A DNA stretch of 34,122 nucleotides from contig JAETOP010000028.1 in the NCBI GenBank assembly GCA_021771675.1, positions 1 through 34,122 of the forward strand. The letters are read 5' to 3'. The notes under the pieces are model-generated. The model did no database searches and was not told where the DNA came from. It worked only from the letters and a program-made list of their open reading frames with translations. The position numbers were made by a program, and so were the translations under genes. Below are positions 21,756 to 29,768 of this stretch, one piece after another. The stretch comes from Oscillospiraceae bacterium (lineage in GTDB: Bacteria; Bacillota_A; Clostridia; Oscillospirales; Oscillospiraceae). Within the stretch, counting starts at the first letter, position 1; every line of letters begins with the position of its first letter.

Positions 21756-23671
21756 TGTCTGCTGTGGGGGAACAGGCTGGAATCGGTGTGGGGCAGGAAG
21801 CAGGCGGCCACGAAGGAATCCATATATCCCGGGTGGGTGCTCAGCTCCAGATAGGTCATATTGGCGGAAATCTCCGAGAGCTTCCGGTTTGCTTCATCGC
21901 TCATGACCATAGCATAGGCCCCGGCCAGGGAGGAATTGCCGATGTAACAGAATTTCTCCAGCTCAACATCCGGGAACATGCCAATGTTCACCGCATTTTT
22001 CATATTGATGCCGGAGCCGATGCCGCCGGCCACATACACCCGGTCAATGGCCTCCACCGGCATGTCCACACTATCAAGCAAAGTGGAGATGGCGGAGAAA
22101 ATGGCACCCTTGGCCCGGATGAAATTGTCGATGTCCACCTCGTTGATGGACACCTCCCGGCCGGTCTCGGAATCCTCCGCCCGGACGATGACGAACCTGC
22201 CCATGCCATGGGCGTCCCGCTGAACCCGCTCCCCTTCCCGGATGAACAGGCCCTTGGCGTTGATGATGCCGCAGCGGAAGAGTTCGGAGATGATGTCGAT
22301 GATGCCGGAGCCGCAGATGCCCACAGGCCGCTGGCCCGGCTCTCCCACAATGGAGAGGGTGGGCTCCATAGTCGCCTTGTCCAGAGTGCAGGCCTCAATG
22401 GCACCATCGGTGGCCCGCATTCCGCAGGAGATGTCGCCGCCCTCAAAGGCGGGGCCGGCAGAGCAGGCACAGCTCATCATGAAGTCCCGGTTGCCGAACA
22501 CCAGCTCGCCGTTGGTGCCCAGGTCGATGAACAGGCTCATTTCATCCCGGTCCCAGAGTCCGGCGGCCAAAGTACCGGCGGTAATGTCGCCGCCCACATA
22601 GGAGCCGATGTTGGGTGCTATCAGAACAGGCGCCAGGGGGTTTGCAGGGAGCTTCACGTCACCGGCCAGCAGCCCCTCCCAGGAGAAGAAGCTGGGCACA
22701 TAGGGCTCCATCCGCACGCTCTGGGTATCCACCCCCACAAACAGGTGGTTCATGGTGGTGTTGGCGCCCACGGACAGGCGCAGAATGCTCCGGGCGGAGA
22801 TGCCCGCGGACTTGCAGAGATTTGCAATGATGGGAGAGAGCGTCTCCTTGATGATGGCGTCCTGGAGCTTTTTCCGGCCCCCGGATTTGCTCTGCTCAAT
22901 GATTCGGTTGATCACGTCGGCACCATAGCGAATCTGGCCGTTGCCGGAGGAACCCTTGGCCAGGATTTTTCCGGACTCCAAATCAACAAGCACCATGGTC
23001 ACGGTGGTGGTGCCGATGTCGATGGCACAGCCCACCAGGGCGGTATCCGACGGGGCCGTGATCTCCATGCAGGTGAAGATTCCGTCCTTCTGTTCCCCCT
23101 TGACGCAGACCTCCCAGTTATTTTCCCGGAGGGTATGGGCCAGATGAACCATCACGGCAAAGGGGATTTTCACGATTTCCACGCCCAGAGCATCCTCAAT
23201 GGCCCGAGTGAGGCGCTCGTTGTCGGGCATGGTGTCATCCAGGGTGGGCTCTGCCAGAGTGAGTACCACACTGCGGTAGCAGTTTTCAAAATGGATGCCG
23301 CTTGTGCGGAGCTGGGCCTGGCAGTTCTCGAAAATTTCAATTTCCTTGGGGCTGGACAAATCGGCGGTCTTCATCCGGGACTGGTAGGCGCTGGCAATAT
23401 CCGGCACCAGGACGGTCACATCCGAGAGCACCTTGGAGCAGCAGGAGAGCCGCCAGCCGGATTCATATTCCTCGTCGGAGATGTGTCGGCTTTTGGGGGA
23501 TTCCAGCTGCCCCTGGAGCAGCTGAACCTTACACTTGCCGCAGGAGCCGTTCCCCCCGCAGGGGGCGTCGATGGCCACGTTGGCCCGGCGGGCCAGCTCC
23601 AAAAGATTGTCTCCGGCGTTGCATTCCACGATAACAGGGCTTCCGCCCTCGATTTGGAAGGTTACTTTCAT
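21749..23671 (-). CDS. acsV: Corrinoid protein reductive activator (AcsV/RACE)
   Basis: 640 residues. The N-terminal domain (about 1-90) is a [2Fe-2S] ferredoxin with Cys38, Cys44, Cys47 and a fourth at Cys77 or Cys78 (APCGGNGSCGKCK...LSCC). It is followed by a linker and, from about residue 205, a large ASKHA-fold ATPase domain of the DUF4445 type (VGCAIDIGTTTVTMVLVDL, SVGANTTMNHL, IDLGTNGELVFG, GICGSGIIDIISEL). Such proteins use ATP to drive electrons to the inactive Co(II) corrinoid and return it to Co(I). The target here should be the AcsC-AcsD corrinoid protein. The ATG at 23671 has AAAGGA about 12 bp upstream. A hairpin terminator separates it from acsB, so it may be expressed at a different level. 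Confidence 0.93.
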   Translation of the reverse strand: MKVTFQIEGGSPVIVECNAGDNLLELARRANVAIDAPCGGNGSCGKCKVQLLQGQLESPKSRHISDEEYESGWRLSCCSKVLSDVTVLVPDIASAYQSRMKTADLSSPKEIEIFENCQAQLRTSGIHFENCYRSVVLTLAEPTLDDTMPDNERLTRAIEDALGVEIVKIPFAVMVHLAHTLRENNWEVCVKGEQKDGIFTCMEITAPSDTALVGCAIDIGTTTVTMVLVDLESGKILAKGSSGNGQIRYGADVINRIIEQSKSGGRKKLQDAIIKETLSPIIANLCKSAGISARSILRLSVGANTTMNHLFVGVDTQSVRMEPYVPSFFSWEGLLAGDVKLPANPLAPVLIAPNIGSYVGGDITAGTLAAGLWDRDEMSLFIDLGTNGELVFGNRDFMMSCACSAGPAFEGGDISCGMRATDGAIEACTLDKATMEPTLSIVGEPGQRPVGICGSGIIDIISELFRCGIINAKGLFIREGERVQRDAHGMGRFVIVRAEDSETGREVSINEVDIDNFIRAKGAIFSAISTLLDSVDMPVEAIDRVYVAGGIGSGINMKNAVNIGMFPDVELEKFCYIGNSSLAGAYAMVMSDEANRKLSEISANMTYLELSTHPGYMDSFVAACFLPHTDSSLFPHSRQE

Positions 23672-23780
23672 AGGGTAAAGTTCCTTTCAATTGGTAATAA
23701 CTCATCATTCTGGGATTCTTAAATCCGGGCGCTTCTCCCGGAGAAAATGCTTGAACTTTTCAAAGGTGCCTGCTCCTCCC

Positions 23781-23815
23781 TGAAAACAGCGGCGGAGATG
23801 ATTCCCCGCCGCTGT
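23781..23815 (-). terminator. Terminator between acsB and acsV
   Basis: ACAGCGGCGG pairs with CCGCCGCTGT and is followed on the minus strand by TTTTCA. A second small hairpin (TCCGGG/CCCGGA) lies at about 23726-23742. The rest of the 242-bp acsB-acsV gap shows no gene. Confidence 0.7.
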
Positions 23816-23913
23816 CGGGTAACAGTGCTTACCGCAGAATCGATACCGGGCGGGTTAGGGCAAAAACGACCTCTGCCCAGCCTCGCTGCGAATTGTCTGC
23901 GGCCACTGGCCGC

Positions 23914-26040
23914 TTACATCAGAGGCTCCAGGCCCAGAACGGGATGGCCCTTCTCGGTCAGCCAGTTCAGCAGCTCCTCGCCGTCGGTGGTGATGGTCTC
24001 GTCGGCAACCATATCGGTGAAGTTCTCGATGCCATAGAGCTCCATGGCGGTCTTGTTCAGCCGCTCGGCCACATCGTCCTTCAGCTCCTTGGGCATCCAC
24101 ACAATTCTCTGGATGCCACCCTCGGCGGAGACGAACTTCTTAGAGGAGATGAAGTGACGGCCATGGCCCATGTAGCCGGGCGTCTGGACGCCGCCGCCAG
24201 TGCAGGAAGCCAGCTCGCCGAAGGTCATGCCCACAGGGGTCATGCCCTTGAATTCCCGGTTGACCACAATCACGCCCATGGACATGGGCTCGATGCCGCA
24301 GATGCACTCGAAGCAGCCGCAGGAGGTCATGGGATCCTCCAGCAGGGAGTAGAGCGTCACGTTCTCCACCGCGCCATGGGTGGCCTCGGCGATGGCAGCG
24401 TTGACGGAATCATACCGGCCCAGGCGCTCATCGGTGCAGCCCTCCTTGAAGATGGGCTGGCAGGGGCCGTTGGGGTTCAGCTCATTGGTGGCCTTGGCAT
24501 CCAGCCAGGACACGGCGCCGCACAGGCCCAGACGCTCGGGAGTGACCACGCAGCAGTGGGCGGGGGCGAAGGACTGGCAGAGGATGCAGGTATAGTAGCG
24601 GTCCACGGCCTCGTCGGTCATGGAAGCCAGCCGGTCGTCTCTCTGGTTGTAGCGGGGCATGGCCACCTCATCCCGGAAGGCCGCGGCCTGGGCGGGATCG
24701 GTAATCAGCGTGACCTGGCACTTATCCACCACAGCGTCAAACTCGTTCATAATCATGACGTAGAGCACCTCGGCGAAGTCCTTCAGCCGCAGACCCGCAT
24801 CATAAGCGGCATTGCTCACACGGACACGAACCTGGTTCCGCTGGCCGGTGTGCATCACGCCCTCCATGTAGTTGAACCAGGCGTGGAATTTCCGCTCAAT
24901 GACGGACTCGAAGTCGGTCTGCATCTTCTTGCCTGCCACTTCTACGAAGGTAGCCAGCGCCAGATCCTTTGCCTCGTCGAAATCCGGCCCGATGATACTG
25001 ATCCTGTGATCCTCGATCTCGTTCATCTCCCGCATGAGCACCAGCTCGGCGGTGGGGTTCTTGGAGGACCAGCACTCGTTGTGCATATCGGACTTGCGGA
25101 TGATCTCGCCCTCAAAGGCGGCGGCGAAGGCCACGGGGATGGGCAGCTCGGTGGTCTTGATCTTGATGCTGCGCAGCTCCAGAGACTTTTTCACCGTCTC
25201 GTTGTGATCCAGCACAGATTCCAGCGCACCGGGCACCTGGTTCTCGCCCAGGTCAATGTCCACCACCACGGGGAAGCCCAGGGCGATGGCGCCGGCACCG
25301 GCGGAGACCACTACGGCGTCAATGGCGCCGAAGGTATTCACAAAGGCGGGGACTCTCTGCTTGGTGTACTCCAGCAGACCGGCCAGATCGCCGGGCTGGA
25401 TGTTGCCGAAGATCAGAGCCGCACGGATGGCCACAGTGACCACATGAATCACACTGGTCACGTCATGGCCCAGGGGGATGACCCGGAGCTCCAGGCCCAT
25501 CTTCACGCCGCCCTCGGCACACTGCTCGATGCAGTCGCCCACCAGGAAGGTCATGATGCCCTTGGACTGGTAGTCCTTGACCACCTTCACCACGTCGGCG
25601 GGATTCTCCGCCTTGCCCAGCACCACAGCCACACCTGGGATGTCGCCGGTAACCAGGGGCACGCCCAGGGAACGGATGATGGGATCGGGCACAAAGCCGA
25701 TGCCGGACTCATTTTCGTAGGGATTACCGCCCTCCACGTATTTCAGGCCCTCGATAATCTCGGCACCCACAGCGGTGGCAAGGCCGGCGTTCAGCGCCTG
25801 GCCCAAATCCTCCTGGTTTGTAATCAGGCTTTTCAGCACGCCCACGCAGGCGGGCAGATCGCCCAGGGTCTTGACCTTCACGCCGGTGGCGGCATAGATC
25901 GTGGGGAAGAAGTAGGCAGTATCGGGGAATGCAATTTCCTTGTCAGCACCGTATTTGGCGATGGCATTGTTGACAGCGCCCTCGGTCAGGCCCGCAACCG
26001 CATTGGAACCGCCATAAATCAGATCGGTTAATACGCTCAT
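23914..26040 (-). CDS. acsB: Acetyl-CoA synthase catalytic subunit
   Basis: 708 residues. This enzyme condenses CO, a methyl group from the corrinoid protein and CoA into acetyl-CoA on the Ni-Ni-[4Fe-4S] A-cluster. All six A-cluster cysteines are present: Cys485, Cys488, Cys497 and Cys507 for the [4Fe-4S] part, and the Cys574-Gly-Cys576 motif for the distal nickel. Each is exactly 21 positions less than the Moorella numbering I recall. The N-terminal domain that docks on CO dehydrogenase is present, so this is the full-length bacterial form and not the short archaeal CdhC. The start ATG follows AGGAGGAG. It lies in the ACS cluster after the acsC-acsE fusion, with a 220-bp repeat-containing gap. 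No CO dehydrogenase gene is seen in the window. Confidence 0.97.
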   Translation of the reverse strand: MSVLTDLIYGGSNAVAGLTEGAVNNAIAKYGADKEIAFPDTAYFFPTIYAATGVKVKTLGDLPACVGVLKSLITNQEDLGQALNAGLATAVGAEIIEGLKYVEGGNPYENESGIGFVPDPIIRSLGVPLVTGDIPGVAVVLGKAENPADVVKVVKDYQSKGIMTFLVGDCIEQCAEGGVKMGLELRVIPLGHDVTSVIHVVTVAIRAALIFGNIQPGDLAGLLEYTKQRVPAFVNTFGAIDAVVVSAGAGAIALGFPVVVDIDLGENQVPGALESVLDHNETVKKSLELRSIKIKTTELPIPVAFAAAFEGEIIRKSDMHNECWSSKNPTAELVLMREMNEIEDHRISIIGPDFDEAKDLALATFVEVAGKKMQTDFESVIERKFHAWFNYMEGVMHTGQRNQVRVRVSNAAYDAGLRLKDFAEVLYVMIMNEFDAVVDKCQVTLITDPAQAAAFRDEVAMPRYNQRDDRLASMTDEAVDRYYTCILCQSFAPAHCCVVTPERLGLCGAVSWLDAKATNELNPNGPCQPIFKEGCTDERLGRYDSVNAAIAEATHGAVENVTLYSLLEDPMTSCGCFECICGIEPMSMGVIVVNREFKGMTPVGMTFGELASCTGGGVQTPGYMGHGRHFISSKKFVSAEGGIQRIVWMPKELKDDVAERLNKTAMELYGIENFTDMVADETITTDGEELLNWLTEKGHPVLGLEPLM

Positions 26041-26111
26041 AATTGACTCCTCCTAAAATTGGAAATTGGGGAATATATCAAGCCGAAGCCCGGCTGAATA
26101 TACGAAGTGAA

Positions 26112-26180
26112 ATTAGGGGTTAGGAATTAGGAATGATACATTTCGGAGCAATTCCCAATTCCTAACTCCTAATTCCTAAC
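26112..26180. repeat. Period-7 repeats arranged as an inverted pair
   Basis: GGTTAGGAATTAGGAAT on the left is opposed by four heptads of ATTCCTA/ACTCCTA type on the right, so the transcript could form a hairpin. Lies in the gap between acsB and the acsC-acsE fusion. Confidence 0.7.
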
Positions 26181-26210
26181 TATCCTGTATCTTTCAACAG
26201 AAAGGGCAAA

Positions 26211-26237
26211 GGCTGGGAGGGAGGACCCCTCCCAGCC
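26211..26237 (-). terminator. Hairpin after the acsC-acsE fusion
   Basis: GGCTGGGAGG pairs with CCTCCCAGCC, followed on the minus strand by TTTGCCCTTTC. Likely partial terminator or mRNA 3'-end stabiliser. Confidence 0.6.
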
Positions 26238-26263
26238 AAGAATCGCGGGGATGAACGCTATGC

Positions 26264-28555
26264 TTACAGCAGGTCGGGACGGTCGCCCAGGTAGCTGTCG
26301 GAGTACAGCATGTGGTTCTTGAAGATGTCGCAGGACTTGATGGTCTCCATCAGCCGCAGGTCGCAGGGGTTGACGATGGCGGAGGTCAGGCCCTGCATCA
26401 TGGCCATGGCCACCAGAGCGGAGTCCATGATGGGACGAACCTTCTTGGGTGCGCCGTTGGAGTTGTTGGACAGGCCGCCGGTGGACTTCAGGCCCTCGTC
26501 GGCAAACATCTTGATGGCGTTCAGCACGTCCATCTGCTTGTCCTGCATACCCTTGACCACCAGGAACAGGGGGTCAAACCACAGGTCGGTGGCCTCCATG
26601 CCCAGGCTCAGGCCACGCTCCAGCATGTTGTGGCAGTGCTTCATCCGCTCCTCGTTGTCCTTGGCAATGCCGTCGGCAGAGCACAGGGCGATGACGATGG
26701 CGTCGTTGGCAGCGGCCAGGTCGATGTTGGAGATACGGGAGCCGGCGTCGGCGGAGTTCACAATGGGCTTGCCGTTGGTCCGGTTGTACACCTTAATACC
26801 GGCCTCGATGGCCTTCTTGTTGGCGGTATCCAGAGCCAGAGGCACATTGTTGAAGTTCTCCTGCAGCAGCTTGACTGCCCACATCATGCGCTCGGGGCCG
26901 TCCTTCTCGGCAGGTCCGATGTTCACATCCAGGTAGGTGGCGCCAGCGGCGATCTGCTCGGCGGCACGCTTCAGGATGGGAGCGGGGTCACGCTCGTCCA
27001 TGGCCTTGCGGATGACGGGAGAGATGCAGTGAATCCGCTCGCCGATGGTGACGAAGGTGGAAGATTCGGGGTTGTAGCCGCCGTACTTGACGCCCATGTC
27101 CACCACTTCAATGGCGGGCACCTTGGTAGCCAGCAGCTCGTCGAAGGTCAGCTCCTTGGTCTCCACGGTGGTGGAAGCCTTGGCGGCGGCCTCGGCAGCG
27201 GCGGCCTTGGCGGCAGCCTCGTACTCCTTGTCCTTCATATACTTGGGCAGCTGGACAGCCTCGGTGGGTCCGACCACCACATTCCAGCCGGGCAGCTTCT
27301 CCTGGATTTCGCCCTTCATCACGGCAACCTTGCCGGGGATGATCAGGGTGCGGTTCTTGATCTTGTTCTCAATGTCCAGAGTCTCGAAGGTCTTCTTGAT
27401 GGAGGAGGAGGAGAACTTACCGGCAGCCCAGGCAGTCAGAACGGACATGCCGGAGGCGTCGGAGATGATCAGGTTCACAGGCTCGTTGGAGCGCTCCAGC
27501 TCGCCGGAGACCAGGAAGTAGGTCAGGGCGAAGTCAACGGTCAGGGCGCAGGGGCTGTTCTCGTCGGCGCCGTTCAGGGGGTAGATCTTGGCTTCCACCT
27601 TCATGGGCTTCTGAGGATCGGTGTAGATGTTCTGGCGCAGGCCGTACAGAGGCAGGGCCGCGGTGTAGTCCATCTGCTCCATGACGATGATGGAGGCATA
27701 GCGCTCGGTGAACATGGCGGCGTAGGCAATTTGCAGCTGCTTGTTGCCCTTGGCCAGGTGCGCCACGTTGACGATGGAGGGGTAGCCAAAGCTGCGGTCG
27801 CCATCCACCAGAGCGGTGCGGCGGACCTGAACAGCGGTGGCCAGGGTCTGCTTGGCATTCTCGCCGGTGACATCCAGCACCAGGTTCTTGTTGCCGGCGC
27901 CTTCCAGCTTCTTCACCAGGTCATACAGATCGGACACATTGGGAGCGGAAACGCCCAGGGTCACGCCAGCGGCAGTGGCGACGGCGTTCATAGCCTCCCA
28001 GTTCTCGGGAGTGGCGCCGTTCAGGATGGGCTTGCCAGCCTTGCAGACTTCCACAGCCGCCTTGGCCACATCCACGTCCTTAATATCCAGCACCAGAGCA
28101 CGGCCGGTGGCCATTGCCTTCTTGACCAGCTCCACGGTGGCATCAGCATCGCCGCCGTGGCTCTTGACGTAGACGAATTCCACGTACATCCGCTCGCCGA
28201 TACGCTCGTAGTCCACCTTGGCCATGTCAGCCAGCTTGGTGTCCACGTCGTCGCCGCTCATCTTGGTGCACACGGGAACGGCGAACAGGTTCTTGTTCAC
28301 CAGGGTCTTCTCATGACGGAACAGCACGGTCTCGCCGCCCAGCTTCAGGCCATCGCCCACGGTAATGGTCTTCATGGGAGGAGCGGTCTGCTCGTTGAGC
28401 ATTGCCTTGGCGTCATCGGAGAAGTAGGGGCACTTGTCGATGGACACAGCGCCCTGGGCCACCTTCATGCAAAACGCCATACAGGTGGGGCTGCCGCACT
28501 CCTTACAGTTTTTCTTGGGAGACAGCTTAAAAATGTCAAGACCTTTCAAAGCCAT
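26264..28555 (-). CDS. acsC-acsE: Fused corrinoid Fe-S protein large subunit and methyltransferase (AcsC-AcsE)
   Basis: One 763-residue reading frame with two proteins that are normally separate. Residues 1 to about 445 are AcsC. They contain the low-potential [4Fe-4S] ligands Cys17, Cys20, Cys25 and Cys42 (NCKECGSPTC...KCP), the TIM barrel, and the C-terminal corrinoid-binding domain (SDASGMSVLTAWAAGKFSSSS, NRTLIIPGKVAVMKGE, VVVGPTEA). An Ala/Lys-rich linker (about 447-460) leads to residues 499-757, a complete AcsE methyltetrahydrofolate methyltransferase. Its motifs are TIGERIHC, DVNIGPA, LALDTANKKAIEAG (Asp576), IVNSADA (Asn600), LWFDPL (Asp661) and GLSNNSNG. Methyl transfer from methyl-THF to Co(I) would thus occur within one chain. 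The start follows AAGGAGG, 20 bp after acsD. The order of residues and continuous frame argue against a sequencing fusion artefact, though that remains possible. Confidence 0.95.
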   Translation of the reverse strand: MALKGLDIFKLSPKKNCKECGSPTCMAFCMKVAQGAVSIDKCPYFSDDAKAMLNEQTAPPMKTITVGDGLKLGGETVLFRHEKTLVNKNLFAVPVCTKMSGDDVDTKLADMAKVDYERIGERMYVEFVYVKSHGGDADATVELVKKAMATGRALVLDIKDVDVAKAAVEVCKAGKPILNGATPENWEAMNAVATAAGVTLGVSAPNVSDLYDLVKKLEGAGNKNLVLDVTGENAKQTLATAVQVRRTALVDGDRSFGYPSIVNVAHLAKGNKQLQIAYAAMFTERYASIIVMEQMDYTAALPLYGLRQNIYTDPQKPMKVEAKIYPLNGADENSPCALTVDFALTYFLVSGELERSNEPVNLIISDASGMSVLTAWAAGKFSSSSIKKTFETLDIENKIKNRTLIIPGKVAVMKGEIQEKLPGWNVVVGPTEAVQLPKYMKDKEYEAAAKAAAAEAAAKASTTVETKELTFDELLATKVPAIEVVDMGVKYGGYNPESSTFVTIGERIHCISPVIRKAMDERDPAPILKRAAEQIAAGATYLDVNIGPAEKDGPERMMWAVKLLQENFNNVPLALDTANKKAIEAGIKVYNRTNGKPIVNSADAGSRISNIDLAAANDAIVIALCSADGIAKDNEERMKHCHNMLERGLSLGMEATDLWFDPLFLVVKGMQDKQMDVLNAIKMFADEGLKSTGGLSNNSNGAPKKVRPIMDSALVAMAMMQGLTSAIVNPCDLRLMETIKSCDIFKNHMLYSDSYLGDRPDLL

Positions 28556-28575
28556 GGTATGTATCCTCCTTCCAA

Positions 28576-29517
28576 TCAGACCAGTTCAGTGATGAACTGC
28601 TTAACCGCCGCAATGGCCGCCGGATGACGCATGATAACGGCATCGGCGCCGCCGGTCAGGTTGGCAGCCGCAGTGGCAACTTCCATGCTAACGCCCCGAT
28701 CCTCGGCGTTGCCCCAGGCGGGCTCGTCCTCTTCGGAGGCGGTAGCTTCCTTCACGCTCCAGGTGTCGGTGGACACGGGGGCAATGATGGGCATTTGCAG
28801 GTCTGCATCAGACTGGGCCAGTGCGGCCAGGCGGACACGATCCAGGGTGGAGGCCACGTACTCATAGCCGTAGCCCACGGCGGCGGTACCCACGTTCATC
28901 ACGATGGAGGTGGGAGCCACGGTCAGGCCCTTGAGCATGATGTTCAGCTGCTTGGCCAGGTTAATGTCGTCGGCGGTCTCGGCGCCAACCTTCTGGCCGT
29001 AGGCCAGGGCCACGGAAGCGCCAACGGTCTTGTAGTCCTCGCTGCGGGCAGAGAGCACCAGGATGTTCTTGCCCTGGAGGGCTTCGGCGATCTTGCTGAA
29101 CAGCTCGCCGTCCTTCTCGATGTTCTTGCAGCCCATGACCACGATGGGCATGGACACTGCATCGGCCACTGCCTTGGCGTCGGCCACGCAGTCAGCTACA
29201 GAGCGGTTGGCTCCATTGGGATCGGCGGACTCGAAATGCAGGCACAGGAAGTCAGCGCCGGGCATGGTTTCCGCCTTCTTGGCGTAGTCGGCCATGGTGG
29301 TGCAGCCGGCATAGAACTCCTTCAGCGCAGGAGCGGTCCACTCACCGGCGCAGTCGGAGATTTCTACACCGATCTTGGGTGCGTTCTCAATGGGCGCATC
29401 GAAGGTGTAGAAGGGCAGCACGTTCTGACCGCCGATGACGATTGCCTTGTCGCCGGTGCCCAGGGTAACGGCGTTGATGGCGCCGCGGTACGCAACCTTC
29501 TTGGGTGTAAAAGCCAT
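28576..29517 (-). CDS. acsD: Corrinoid iron-sulfur protein small subunit
   Basis: 313 residues of the CdhD/AcsD family, a TIM barrel that pairs with AcsC so that the corrinoid sits between the two subunits. Recognisable parts are AVTLGTGDKAIVIGGQNVLPFYTFDAPIENAPKIGVEI, DFLCLHFESADPN, MPIVVMGCKNIEKDGELFSKIAEAL, and the C-terminal GNAEDRGVSMEVATAAANLTGGADAVIMRHP, which contacts the cofactor in related proteins. The ATG at 29517 is chosen because AGGGGG lies upstream; the apparent 61-residue extension runs through a palindromic repeat and is rejected. It precedes the AcsC-AcsE fusion by 20 bp, so the partners are made from one transcript. Confidence 0.95.
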   Translation of the reverse strand: MAFTPKKVAYRGAINAVTLGTGDKAIVIGGQNVLPFYTFDAPIENAPKIGVEISDCAGEWTAPALKEFYAGCTTMADYAKKAETMPGADFLCLHFESADPNGANRSVADCVADAKAVADAVSMPIVVMGCKNIEKDGELFSKIAEALQGKNILVLSARSEDYKTVGASVALAYGQKVGAETADDINLAKQLNIMLKGLTVAPTSIVMNVGTAAVGYGYEYVASTLDRVRLAALAQSDADLQMPIIAPVSTDTWSVKEATASEEDEPAWGNAEDRGVSMEVATAAANLTGGADAVIMRHPAAIAAVKQFITELV

Positions 29518-29594
29518 TGTAATGTTTCCCCCTTGTTTTTTCTTAGAGATATTAATCACACGGGAATCGCCCGACAGGGACGTGGCACGCCGCT

Positions 29595-29642
29595 CCCCAG
29601 GGACGATTTTCAAATTTCCCGCCTGGGGAAACTTGAAAATCG
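29595..29642 (-). repeat. Overlapping inverted repeats in the acsD leader
   Basis: A 17-bp inverted repeat with one mismatch (29604-29620 with 29626-29642, CGATTTTCAA.TTTCCC) overlaps a second possible stem, CCCCAGG (29595-29601) with CCTGGGG (29622-29628). The two cannot form together. It lies about 80 bp upstream of acsD on the transcribed strand. Confidence 0.6.
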
Positions 29643-29707
29643 CACCTTTGGAAGCCGCAGGCGCAAGCCCCATTCCGGCGGTTTTCCATGCAATATACAA
29701 TGTTTAA

Positions 29708-29762
29708 GATGCGAGATATTAAGATATGAGATTATCACAGTACTATCTTGTATCTCATATCT
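29708..29762. repeat. GATATGAGAT-type inverted repeat after cooC
   Basis: GAGATATTAAGATATGAGAT is opposed by ATCTTGTATCTCATATCTC just downstream of the cooC stop codon. The TATCTC-GTATCTC motif also terminates the heptad array at 8214-8250, linking the two repeat classes. Confidence 0.6.
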
Positions 29763-29768
29763 CCAGTT

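Noticed and set aside
26312..28627. Plus-strand open frame opposite the acsC-acsE fusion
   Set aside because: His/Gly/Val-rich shadow with no domain; the minus strand has full AcsC and AcsE motifs and a strong ribosome site.
29518..29700. 61-residue N-terminal extension of AcsD
   Set aside because: It runs through a palindromic repeat and has no ribosome site, while the ATG at 29517 does, and family length is met without it.
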